NCBI GenBank assembly: GCA_024138025.1
Contig: JAMXBD010001357.1
Span: 62,001 to 126,000 of the forward strand
Source: Combretum micranthum
Taxonomy: Eukaryota > Streptophyta > Magnoliopsida > Myrtales > Combretaceae
Reading direction: 5' to 3'
Length of the DNA: 64,000 nucleotides
Shown here: positions 48,291 to 59,657 of the stretch, one piece after another
How the letters are laid out: each line of letters opens with the position of its first letter
Position numbering within the stretch: position 1 is the first letter of the stretch
Made by a program: the position numbers and the translations under genes
The notes under the pieces: model-generated
Database searches by the model: none
The model's input: only the letters and a program-made list of their open reading frames with translations
What the model was told of the DNA's origin: nothing

Positions 48291-48944
48291 ACGCCCCAGA
48301 GGGTACCCTAAACGCGATAGTCCGCTACACTAAACTCAAGTAAGGTAACCCTAGCCTTCCCATGAGTTTGAACATCGGTTGTAAGGCTTACTTTTAGCAT
48401 ATAGGGACCATACTTCGCTTTGTAATAGTTTAAGGTGACATACATAGCAGCAAGAATATAAATCATAACCGTTTCCTTTAGGTCTATTCTATTACATGAA
48501 CTGAGGGGCATATCCCTGTTAACAACGTTGAGAGTTCTTGGGCTCGCAAAATCTCTTATATTATCCCTCAAATACCGACTTAGGAAACATGATTGGAAGT
48601 CCGTGTCTACTTTTAGGTCCCGGCCTCATCGGAAGCTCCTTAATATCTAAGAGTTATACCTAATGTCCATGGGTCCTTGGAGATAGTCATAAGTATTCAT
48701 ACTACAACAGGAAACTATTGGGGTATAAGTTACGCTAGCTTAGTAAGTAAAAACTTCCATATCACAATTAAGGCAAACCATTCAAGCAAGTGATTATTCA
48801 ATCAAATGAAATGCATCAAATAAGTGAGTTCAACAAACATATGACCAGCTGAAAATCATATGTGGATGGACTTGCGCCCTTCATCCCGGGTTAGTAGATT
48901 AACGAATCCTGCGATACGACGCCGTTTAAGCTCACGGTCAACTG

Positions 48945-49039
48945 AACAATATTTTGTTTTATGGGTCACAATTAACCAACAATTTCGTTTTATGGATCAC
49001 GATTAATCAACAATTTCGTTTTATGGATCACGATTAACC
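48945..49039. repeat. 31-base tandem repeat in S4, three copies
   Basis: Copies start at 48945 (33 bases, diverged), 48978 and 49009. Core: AACAATTTCGTTTTATGG, then ATCACGATTAA. Copies two and three differ at one base. Confidence 0.85.
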
Positions 49040-52000
49040 AACAAATGCTAATGCTCCATCCCCATCGTGATATGAATGAGTTCAAATTATAATTGAAGTC
49101 CAATACTCGATTAATCCAATTCTTTTAGGTGGCTAAGCAATATTCGCAGACAATCAATTCTAGATCCTCTCTATACAAGCAATAACTTATCACCCGGCTA
49201 CGATATTCTTTAATTCCACTTCACACAACAACAACAGACAATATAATTCCCAAATACCCCATCATGCATATTCATTTTTATCTTTGCCTAAGCAACTAAT
49301 GCGACTATCATTACAATCACAAGCAATAATTGAAATCGGAAGTAATACTCACTCGACCATGGTACGCCGGTCTCTTAGTAATAGCAGTGGTCGGGTGGTA
49401 GGGTATCGTCGTTCCGGGGATCACCTACCAATAAGAGTACCCTAATGAGAATTTCATCACTTATCAATTTAAACTATGCATCTAAACTAGATAAAATCAT
49501 AATTCTCGCTATTTGCGGAAGTTCCGACTTAAAACAGCCATAACTTGGTCATTTTAACTCAGATCTCGCAAATTTTATATCGATCTCTATCTACTTCGAA
49601 ATATCTATCTATTTCCAATATTATTTCCAAGTTTTGAAAACATTTAGGTTGCAGAACAGAGGGGGCAGATCAGGTCTGTAACTTTATCATTTCCGAAAAT
49701 TGTTTTGCACTACATCAAAAGGTTCCTAGTTGGTGATTCATGTATAGATGGAATATGAAAGTCCCTAATATGAATGTCACGTAATGAGTTCAATCTATGC
49801 ATGATCTTGATGATTTTTGATAATGAACTTTTAAGAACTCCTAATTATTACAAGACTTCCACAATAGTCACTTTAAAAAAAATCCATTCTTTCAAATTTT
49901 GTATTTCCTAGAGTTTTAGGATTTTATTCTTAGAATTTACTTACTATCTAAATAAAAATGATTCTTCATCATCTATACTACCCAAGACTTCATTTCTACA
50001 TGGAAATTCACCTTTTTTACCTTGCAAATATGTTTTTAAACAAGCTTTTCACAAAAATCCAAATTTTGGAAAAATTTCATTTCTTGCATATTTCTTATGA
50101 GAAAACTTGTTTAATGTATTAAAATTTGAAGCTTTACTATATCTATTGTCTAAGAACTTCATTGAACACATAAAAATTGCAATTTGAGCTCAAATACTAG
50201 GTGATTACATATGCATCATCCCAAATTACGAATATGATAATTTGATCACTAACTCAAAATTTTCCATTTTAATTCCATTACTTGTTTTACACATTACTCA
50301 TGCCTAAACTCACTTTAACTTGTAAAAATCATTCCTTAGAGATACTTATTACATATACCTTTCATTTTTCATGAAAAATATGAGTTTCAAAGTGGTTTCA
50401 AGGGTTTTTAAAATAGGTTTCAAAAATCATCCAAATTTCCACTAGACATTTCTAACAAAAATCTTATCTTTTTCAAGTTCCTTATCTTATATCCATAAAG
50501 ATCTATCATCTAACACATCTATATACATGTAAGACTAAGCTTTTATGATCATTAATACATAAAAATACAAAATATTCATATGAACATGAATGTCAAGAAG
50601 AACATGAGTGTCTAATACTAGATCTACAACTTATAGTGCATGAAAATGAGTTTAAGGGCATGAACATATATTTTTTATGCAAGATCTCTACTTTGATATG
50701 CATGAACATAATAATAATTCAACAAAAGCTCATTTAAACACAAGATCTACTTCTTGTGATGGCTTGATATTCTTGTATTAGTGTTTTCTTAATCCTAGCT
50801 TTTGCTCATTGGGATTTAAAGTGGAAAACACACAAGAATAGTCTTGCCATTACAAGATTGTATAATAGAAAGACTAGAAATCATCACCTAAAAGGAGTTT
50901 TGGAGATGAAATGAAGAGGAAATGGACTTGTGAATGTGTGTGTGGGTGGGAGCTAGAGTCACGGCAAGAAGAAGAAGAAGAAGAGAGGATTTTACCTTTG
51001 TAAAAATTTGGAATGAGTAAAAATGAGGAGAGAGAGTAGAAATGAGTTTATATATTAAGTGTTTTAGGGTTTATTTGTATTAATAGGAGTAAAATAAAAC
51101 AAAATAGAGGGGAAAGGGGGAGGGGGTGCGCCGGCCTTCATGGGGGAAGAGAGAGGGAGATAGTTAAATTTTGTTTGATTTGAATTTAAGTAGAAAAAAT
51201 TAATATATGTAATAATATAACTTAAATTGTAATAATTTTGTTAAGGGACAAAAATTCTTGAAAAGAAAATATAATTGAGTAGTTGTAAGGATGTAAGAAT
51301 AGGGTATGGGTAGTGTGTAGTGTAGGTTGTACTTGTGAATAGTGATAAATAGTAGACAAGACTACTTTACCAGTAGTAAGGAAAATACGGGAAAAGGCTA
51401 TAACTGTAATTTTTATAGCCCGAAAAATTATAAAATTTTTATTTTTGAATTCCTTATAAAATTTCGGTTCAAATGAGTATTCCGAGATATTTTTCTAAGT
51501 TTCTGGTTTCGGAGCTCGTTTTTCCGTAATTGAGCTCGAGAAAGCCCGGAATAGAAAATTTTCCGAATTTAAAACTTTCTAAGGTTTAAAATATACTTTA
51601 AAACAATAATTCACATTAATTTATTTTATAAAACTTCTTTTGTTATGAAACTGAAGGAAAGCTGGATCTAGGGTTTCTAAGCTCCTCTCACATAGCTTGA
51701 ACTAGACTGATTTAGGGTTTCGTTCTCCGGTTTCCGAAGTTTATTCGGTTACTAGGAAAACAGGGTATATATTATAAAAATAATAAAATTGTGAAGTCAA
51801 TAATAGTGAATAGTACTGAAAGACTAGCTAATTACCGGGAATAATGAAATACAAATAAAATCGCAAGATCAGGTAATTTTAGTTATCGAAAATTTATAAA
51901 ACTAATATTTCAGAGATCCTTATGAAAATATGAGTCTAACGGCATTAATAACATATTTTTAATATTTCGAATCTCATGGCACGCTTTTCGAAGTCTGTAC

Positions 52001-52626
52001 CCGACCGAGTTGGAAATAGATTGAAAATTCATCAATCTCATCTTTTAGAGCCTCCTAGACTTAATACGAACCAACTACACCTTTTTCTCTTATTCCGACT
52101 TCTTGGTTTAGGGATATGGATTGCCGGATCTAGGCTACTAGGTTTCTTAGGAGTTTCGTGGACTTAGGTTTTCCGGTTGCCTTTTCGGTTTATACCTTTG
52201 CCAATTTGGAAACTGATATTTTATGTTTATACAACATATATGATTTGAGAAATTTTTTTTTGTTTGATTTTTATAATTATTTAATATCTCTCAACGTTTT
52301 TGGAATTCTTTGAATTGAGTTTTATTTCCAAAGATTAATCATTATTTTCTCTTTAATAATTTGTTGTTGGGTTCTATTTTACCCGATTTTTATAAGTCGG
52401 AGCTGAATATAGAATATGTAGTACGTAGTGGTTTTAGAATTGAAGTATATTGAGTTCCTATTTTATTTTTAAGGATTCTTATTTTTCTCACGATTCAGAA
52501 GTTTCTGGTTTCGTTCGGGATTTGGGACTCATCAAAGTTTGGTTTTAATTTGGAGTGATTTTTAGGGTTTATTTTCGAAGTTCATCTTAAAATTATTTAC
52601 CAAAATCTTCCGGGGCTTACAGAAAT

Positions 52627-52944
52627 GACCTTTTATCTTTCTATTAGAAACTCGTACTTTTACCAGCACTTTAAACCCTCAAAAAGTAGTAGATGATGCT
52701 GGCCTCTTCCCTAAATATGCTGATCACCTTGCTTTCTACATCTTTCATTCATTATGAGTCTGCTCAATAAGTTTTGCCTGAGCAACCTTATTAGCCAAAG
52801 TGGTAAGCTGGAATAACTTAACCTGCTCTTAATCTCCATATTTTAGCCATTCTGAAATTTCTGCACCTTCATACATTCATCGTTATAACCCTTACCAGCA
52901 AAACTCAATAATCTACAAAACTCCACATGATACTCATCTATAGT
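52627..52944 (-). pseudogene. gag fragment of gypsy1
   Basis: On the minus strand the frame reads TIDEYHVEFCRLLSFAGKGY, then CMKVQKFQNG, the middle part of a Tekay-type gag. It is cut at 52944 by gypsy2, and at 52622 by S4, beyond which gag continues at 42548. Stops are present. Confidence 0.75.
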
Positions 52945-55030
52945 TGTAACGCTCTAAAATAAGACATTACAACCCGCCACATGTCCTCTCTTGAATAGGT
53001 CATTCTAAGGCTCTAACATCCATAAATATACAAATATCACTTGTAAACACACATATGGTATCTCATAGGATACTCAACACAACCTGTACAATCTGGAAAC
53101 ATAAGAAAACTTCATAAAACTTTTGTTTAATCAAACAAACATCCTAATTGGCATATCCATAAGCCAACAATCCAACATAACAACTGAAATTGTCTATAAG
53201 AGAAAATCTTCATTTATAACTTAGTCTTCCAACGACAAATGATCTAATAAATGTTCATAAAACTTAATAATAAGCAAAATACAGCAAAATCAAGTCTTCA
53301 ACATATCTAGGCACTTCTTTTCTCCTAAAATCCTATAATCAAAAGCCTAACTATCAACTAGGTAGTCAGGTCTATTATTATCATCCCCCTAATCAAATAT
53401 CATATCATAACCCGAAAGATCATATATAATGTCTTCATCACTTGTACCTAAAATTTTAAAAAGTGAGCTGTGAAGCCCAATACGATAACTTTAATCCTTT
53501 AAAACAAATGCAAATGCACACGCAACAAGTATATATATCAAATGAACTTAGTTTAATGCAAGTAATCAGTTTGTTATTTTTTATAGTCAGCAAATCAACA
53601 CAATTCAGAACTACGTATACTTTAGTCCTAAACTCAAAGTAACTCAGACTCCTCTTGAAAAACAACCAACTCTTTGAAAATAAGGTAGTTATATACATAT
53701 ATGGATAAGTGCGTACTCCCCAAACATCCCCATTTCCCTCTAATTCTACCAGAATCATCTCTATGCACGATTCTACTCGGGGCAACCTCATACATAGATC
53801 ATCAGGATACCTTACCAGTATCACTGTCTGCCAGGTTTTTACTGGTCAAAGCCAAACACAACCAAGCAGACAATTATTAAGCCAAATAGAATTAGGTTTA
53901 TTATGAAGTTCTGTTCCTACAACTAATCAAGCAATACTAAACTTACAAGCAAAAAATAACAAGCGGAGATTGGTCGTACCTTTCTAAAATTTAGGAATAC
54001 AACTCAATTTCTCAAATCCAATATCAACAACAACAAAGACAATTCAAGCTCCACAAACTCCTATATCAACACCAACAACAATTCCACAAACTCCAAATAT
54101 CCTGTTACAACATATATACATATATTAACAGATATAAACATGTTCTTCATAATCCTATCAGATATGAATTCTCCAAAAACATAACCTAACAAGAAATCCC
54201 CGATATCTACACCGTCTACTCCAATCAAACTCCACAAAATCCTCAAGAATAACAATAAATCACACAAAACTCCACAGTTACCGAATATTTCACCAAGACC
54301 CTAATTTGCATATCATAAAGAATGCATAATGATCATTTAATCATACATTGATTACAACCATCATAGATGAGACACAACTCACCTATTTAGATCATCAAAA
54401 ACCTAACCTACATCTACCAGATTCGGATCTCACCAAAAGCTAGAGTTTCCTTCATGCAAACAACCACAAAGTCCTATGAACTAGCATGAAATTCACATAA
54501 AAATTGTATGAGAACATTATACTTACTTGTTTAGATCACAAAACTCACTCATTATCCAATCAAAACAGATTAAACTCGAGATCTTAATCCTTCTCACGTT
54601 TTCCTTCAAAAACACACCAAAACCGTAAAGATCTTACATAAATCCGAGAAAAACATGTTGTAGATGGATTATGATCACTCACCTTTGATCAAACTCGCCT
54701 TAAGATGAAGCCTTAACACTTGCATATCAAGAATAAACCCTATATGCTCGAAAGAAGAAATAAAGCAAAGGAGAAACGTTTGTCAAAAATCACTGCTTGT
54801 GCTCGCGTATTTATAGAATTTCACTCCTACGATGGCAAACTAAATACCTACATTAACGACATAGGATCCCCAGGAGACGGCATTCAATGTGCAACAAAAT
54901 TTCTTTCGCATTATTCAGAACGTCATATGCTGGCAAAACCCAAGGCAATGCCGGCGGCGTTAGACTCCAGCGTTATATATATATCATGACCCATTTATCT
55001 TCATTTTATCTTATTTTTCTGTATGTTACA
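52945..55030 (-). repeat. 3' LTR of gypsy2
   Basis: Plus-strand start TGTAACGCTCTAAAATAAG, end CTGTATGTTACA next to the polypurine tract; 2.1 kb. 52945 to about 54430 matches 59658-61139 closely; the rest (54431-55030) has no counterpart in the other LTR. A GCCGGCGGCG motif lies at about 54950-54959. Confidence 0.85.
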
Positions 55031-55050
55031 TCTCTCCCCTCCTTAAAAGA

Positions 55051-55793
55051 ATTTTCATCCTTGAAAGTTTACCTGGATTATAGGAAAAGCTCGGATATCT
55101 GGATCTCATGTCTTCCTCCAACTCCCATGTGGCTTTACGTTCGGTCTGATTCGTCCATTGTACTCTTACATATCTGATTACTTTGCTTCTCAAAGTCTTT
55201 TCTTTAGTATCTACAATCTTCATCGGTTTTTCAATTATCATAAGATTCGACTGTACTTCAAGCGGTTCAAGAGCTATTATCTCATCTGGATCTCTAACAT
55301 ATTACTTGAGCATGGATACATGAAACACGTTATGCACTCCCTCCAAATCAGGCGGCAAATCTAATATGTAAGCCATGTCGCCTATTCTCTCTAGGATCTC
55401 ATATGGTCCTACATACTGAGGATTTAGCTTTCCTCTCAATCCAAATATGACAACTCCCTTAGTTGGTGAAATCTTAAGCAACACATGCTCACCCACTTGA
55501 AATTCCAAGAGTCTTCTTCGTTTATCTGCATAGCTCTTTTGTCGACTCTGAGTAGCTTGTAGTCTTTGTCTAATCAAACTGACCTTGTCAATTGCATCTT
55601 GAACCAATTCTTGTCCCAATAACTGTCTTTCCCCCACTTCATCCCAATGAATAGGCGATCTACATTTCCTGCCATAAAACGCTTCATACGGAGGCATGTC
55701 AATCGACGCTTGATAACTGTTGTTATAAGCAAATTCCACTAATGGAAAATGCTCATCCCAACTTCCTTTGAAATCCAACACGCATGCCCTCAA
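55051..55793 (-). pseudogene. Integrase C-terminus and chromodomain of gypsy2
   Basis: 55793-55302 reads DFKGSWDEHFPLVEFAYNNS, then [14 protein letters not shown] with the third catalytic residue E, and a GPYEILERIG to VFHVSMLK end. 55241-55026 continues in another frame with a chromodomain-like segment (KVIRYVRVQWTNQTERKATW, then LEEDMRSRYP). Chromodomains guide such elements to heterochromatin. A frameshift separates the two pieces. Confidence 0.85.
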
Positions 55794-56645
55794 CGTGTCT
55801 TCTAATATCTAGATAGTCCTTTCATATTGCTAATCTGTTTGAGGATGATAAGCAGTACTGAAGACAACCTTTGTATCCAAAGCTTGATGTAGACTTTTCC
55901 AGAATCTCCCCACAAATCTAGTATCCCTATCTGATATGATGGTTACTAGCATTCCATGTAGTCTCACAATCTCCTTAATGTACAACTGTGCCAAACGCTC
56001 TAACTTATACCCATCCTTAATAGGTATAAAGTGAGCTACTTTTGTAAGATGATCCAAAATGACCCAAATCGAATCAAACTTATTTCTTGTCTTGAGTAAA
56101 GCAGAAACAAAGTCCACTGCAATATGTTCCCACTTCCACTGTGGTATAGGCAAAGGTTTCAACTCACCTACCGGTTTCCTATGTTCAATATTTATCATCT
56201 GACATGTGTGGCACTTGAATATATATTCTGCTATCTCCTTTTTCATATTATTCCAGCAATACAGCTTCTTCAAGTCCTGGTACATCTTGTTTCCTCCAGG
56301 ATGACTGGAGTAACTCGAATAATGTGCTTCCTTCAACAATTCCTTATCAAGGTCTCCTTGAAATGGCACACATAATCTCCCTTTGTATCTAACAATACCA
56401 TCATCATCTAAATAAAACTCTGGCGCTCGGCCCATATCCATTCTTCTCTTTATATCCAAGATACTCTGATCATCTGTCTGAGCTGTCTTGATTCTGTCCA
56501 CAAGAATAGGCTGAATTCTCATGTTAGCAAAACGTTCACCTACTTGTCTCGTGATTATCTCCAACTCAAACTTCCTCATATCATCAAGCAAACATCGTTC
56601 TGTCGTAATCAAGGCCACAAGATTTTCTACTCTCTTTCTACTCAA
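55794..56645 (-). pseudogene. Integrase zinc-binding and core domain of gypsy2
   Basis: One 271-residue open frame (56645-55830). It starts at the RNase H/integrase linker (MSRKRVENLVALITTE), then the HHCC domain (HYSSYSSHPG, CHTCQMINIEHRK) and the core with AVDFVSAL (first D) and ISDRDTRFVGRF (second D), ending AYHPQTD. Two TAG stops between 55829 and 55794 separate it from the rest of integrase. Catalytic residues are otherwise kept. Confidence 0.9.
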
Positions 56646-57800
56646 AGCATCAGTCGCAACATTTGCCTTTCCTGGATGATATTAGATATCAATGTCATAG
56701 TCCTTTATCAGCTCTAACCATTTGCATTGTCTCATATTTAACTCTCTTTGTGTAAAGATATACTTTAAACTTTTTTGATCAGTATACACTTTACACCTTT
56801 CCCCGTATAGGTAGTCTCTCCATAGCTTCAATACATGTACAACTGCTGCTAGTTCTAGATCATGAGTAGGATAATTCCTCTCATAGGGCTTCAATTGTCT
56901 GGAAGCGTATGCAATTACCCTGCCCCCTTACATCAGCATACATCCTAATCCCTGAATAGAGGCATCGCTGCATATTGCATATTCCTCACCACTTACAAGC
57001 AAGGCTAGTACTAGAGCTGACACTAACTTGTCTTTCAACAATTGGAAACTAGTTTTACGCTTGTCACTCCACTCATACTTTACTCCCTTCTGTGTCAACC
57101 TGGTCAATGGACTGGCAATCTTAGAAAAAATCTTCCACAAATCACCTGTAGTACCTTGCCATTCCCAGAATGCTTATGATCTCTGACACAGTCTTGGGTC
57201 AAGGCCATTCAACCACTGCTTTGACTTTCTTAGAATCAACTAATATCCCACTACCATTTACCACATGCCCTAAGAAAGATACTTGTTCCAACTAGAATTC
57301 ACATTTGGAGAACTTAGCATACAGCTTCTCCTCTTTCAATCTATTTAGAACCAACTTCAAATGTTCTTCATGCTCTTCTTTATCCCTTGAGTACATTAGC
57401 ACATCATCTATAAATACTACAACAAACATATCAAGATACTCCCTGAAAACTCAATTCATCAAGTCCATAAACACTACTGGAGCATTTGTGGGTTCGAAAG
57501 GCATGACAACTAGTGATATCCAGATCTCAAGTCTTTCTTTGAGAACACTGAAGCTCCTACCAACTGATCAAATAGATCATCAATTCTTGGCAATGGATAC
57601 TTGTTCTTCACTGTCACCTAATTCAACTCCCTATAATCGATACATAATCTCATGCTTCCATCTTTCTTCTTAACAAATAGAACTAGAGCTCCCTAAGGTG
57701 AAACACTGGGTCTAATGTATTTCTTCTTCAAGAGATCATCTAACTGCACTTTAAGTTCTGCTAGTTCTATGGGAGGCCATTCTATAAGGAGTCTTTGATG
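56646..57800 (-). pseudogene. Reverse transcriptase and RNase H of gypsy2
   Basis: RT motif [16 protein letters not shown] lies at about 57430-57383, with the FIDD active site intact. The connection follows (PLTRLTQKGVKYEW, 57140 on), then YAICSDASIQGLGCML, and RNase H ([39 protein letters not shown]; 56894-56682). Several stops and shifts break it, for example near 57160-57300 and at 56927. Confidence 0.85.
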
Positions 57801-58600
57801 TCGGTGTATTACTGGGTACCAAATCAATACCAAATTCCACCTCTCTTACTGGCGGTAATCTAGGCAAATCCTCTGGAAAAACTTATGGATACTCACATAC
57901 TATAGGTATATCAGAAACAACTAATTCCTGCTTATCCTCTTTCACCATAGAAGCCAAAACCGATCTCCCCTACAGTTCATAGGTAGGTAGAACTGGAGGT
58001 CGCCGCACTATTAGCTTATAAGCAAACTAGTCTCCATCAGGTAAACTGAACTCCATAACTAAATTGTGACAATCTGACACCACATGGTACTTTACCAATC
58101 AATCAACTCCCAAAATCATATCAAAATCCAACATGTCTAATATAATCAAATCCGTAGGTAGATGCCTACTCTCTATCTCAATATCCACATCCCTATATAC
58201 TCTATCCAACACAGATCTACATCCCAAAGGTGTACTAACAAATACATAATCAGTATAGGAAACATACCCCACAATAGTGTCCACACTGGATGTCTTACTA
58301 CGCTGAAGAGCATATGCCTTTGCTGGTGCTCACTGTCCCTAGCTAAAATAAACTCTACCAAACTACCCTCTTTTGCAATCTACTACTCGGTGTCCTCTCT
58401 GTGCACACTTAAAGTAGAAACCTATGGAAGGACTCTATCTGTACAAACACTGCTCTTGTGTCTAAGCTTCCCACAAGAAAAGCAAGCATTTTCCACCCAC
58501 TTACAATCCTTCAAGTCATGTGGCCCAAGGCATCTAAGGTACCTCTTGTCAAAATTTGGCACCACTGCCTGAAAGTTTGAGTAACTGGCCTCTTGCCTTT
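57801..58600 (-). pseudogene. Zinc knuckles and protease of gypsy2
   Basis: Knuckle CFSCGKLRHKSSVC near 58490-58445 keeps the CCHC pattern; a second (FKCAQRGHRVVDC) has lost its first cysteine. The protease is recognised by FVSTPLGCRSVLDRVYRDVD and LDMLDFDMILGVD (58284-58099). The segment that should hold the catalytic D-S/T-G-A is missing: sequence jumps from SVDTIVG to YVSYTDYVFVSTP. The protease would therefore be inactive. Confidence 0.75.
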
Positions 58601-59466
58601 GTCTTGTGCCACAACATTAGCTGCTGGTCTCTTGACCAAGAAGATCTTATTTCTCTGAGGCTCTTTGTTCTTAATCCTATTCATTCCTATTCTACTGTCT
58701 TGGCTTTATTCACAATTGCTAAATAGTTGCTCAAATCCATTAAATTGACCTGATACTAGATCTCAGGCTCCAATCCAGTAATGAACCTACCAACTTTGGC
58801 TTCCTCACTCTCTTTCAATGCATCAGGTAGAAACCTCATCAATCGGTGCAATTCAGCCTCATATTCGTCTACGGATAATTTTCCTTGTTATAGAGTATAA
58901 TATTCTTGGAGCATTCTCTGTTTGACACTATCTGGAAAGAACTCTATGAAGAAAGCCAGTTGAAAATCCTGCCATTTCACTACTCCTGCCATGCGTCTTT
59001 TCATGCCCAACCACCAGTTATTGGCTCTTCCAGTCAATAGATAAGAGGCATACTCGACCCTCTTATTCTTTGGAATGTCCAGAGCATAAAAAGTCTTCTT
59101 GACTTCCTCTATCCATAACTGTGCCTCTAAGGGTTTACTGGGTACTGGTTCAAACTTAAGCATCAGGTATACAAATTTGTTCAGGCTAAGAACATTTGCA
59201 TGTCTAGCCCCCATTACCTTCATTCCCATTCAGCCTTTAAGTCTCATGTCTCCAAGCTTCAACATTTGCTTGGACCATTTGCATGTTTCTTCTCATATCC
59301 TGCTGCTATTGACTAACCACTCCTAACAAAGCATTCACAACTTGCATAAGTTGTGCAGCATCAACTGGAACCTACTATCCTACAGGTGGTGGTGGTGTGG
59401 TAAATTCTCATTCTAAGCCTGCTGCTCATCCTCATTCTCTTAAGGATCCCTTCTTCTTGGAGGCAT
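58601..59466 (-). pseudogene. gag of gypsy2
   Basis: Start MPPRRR at 59466, stop codons soon after. Core gag at 59229-58888: FEPVPSKPLEAQLWIEEVKK, then YASYLLTGRANNWWLGMKRR and WQDFQLAFFIEFFPDSVKQR. It continues with frame breaks to about 58690. Confidence 0.85.
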
Positions 59467-59638
59467 TCTAAAACAAACTAAACACCACAAGATTAGACAA
59501 GATATCCAACTCAAGATCAAAACTTAGAATCTATCAAACAACAATAACTTAACTAAACAACAAACCTATTCTACCCCCTCATCAAATCTCACCATCCTAA
59601 GGAGTCCAAACTTAGATATATTTGATTGAAAACCAATT

Positions 59639-59652
59639 GCCCTGATATCAAA
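59639..59652 (-). promoter_or_regulatory. Primer binding site of gypsy2
   Basis: Minus strand TTTGATATCAGGGC, five bases after the LTR end. It resembles TGGTATCAGAGC, complementary to tRNA-iMet, with several mismatches. This is the common primer site of Tekay/Del elements. Confidence 0.7.
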
Positions 59653-59657
59653 TAAGT

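Larger units (their letters stand above)
42554..52621 (-). mobile_element. S4: solo LTR in gypsy1 gag, interrupted by E2
   Basis: The left terminus TGTCACGCC is at 42554-42562, the rest at 48296-52621, ending CGGGGCTTACA. A perfect GAAAT duplication flanks it (42549-42553 and 52622-52626). E2 is inserted after the ninth base of the left terminus; without E2 the start would read like that of S3 (TGTCACGCCC...GGGTACCCTA). About 4.3 kb without E2. It contains a 31-base x 3 tandem repeat (48945-49039) and a single GCGCCGGCC at about 51127. No supported ORF. Confidence 0.9.
23730..52944 (-). mobile_element. gypsy1: old Tekay/Del-like chromovirus, split by several insertions
   Basis: Read on the minus strand, one degraded element can be followed through the following pieces: gag (52944-52627), gag end with zinc knuckles and protease (42548-41678), reverse transcriptase and RNase H (41680-40431), integrase start (40430-40154), integrase core (36117-35173), integrase C-terminus (32428-32062), polypurine tract, and 3' LTR (about 32060-28253 and 23787-23730). 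The gaps are S4 with E2, S3, S5 and S2. The 5' LTR and gag start are missing because gypsy2 begins at 52945 and nothing gag-like of gypsy1 follows gypsy2. Catalytic residues are lost in several domains. Confidence 0.75.

Noticed and set aside
48019..48571. Minus-strand ORFs across the E2/S4 boundary.
   Set aside because: The first is antisense to the E2 LTR, the second antisense to the start of S4; neither has a domain.
54720..55177. Two overlapping plus-strand ORFs near the end of the gypsy2 left LTR.
   Set aside because: They are antisense to the LTR, polypurine tract and integrase end of gypsy2.
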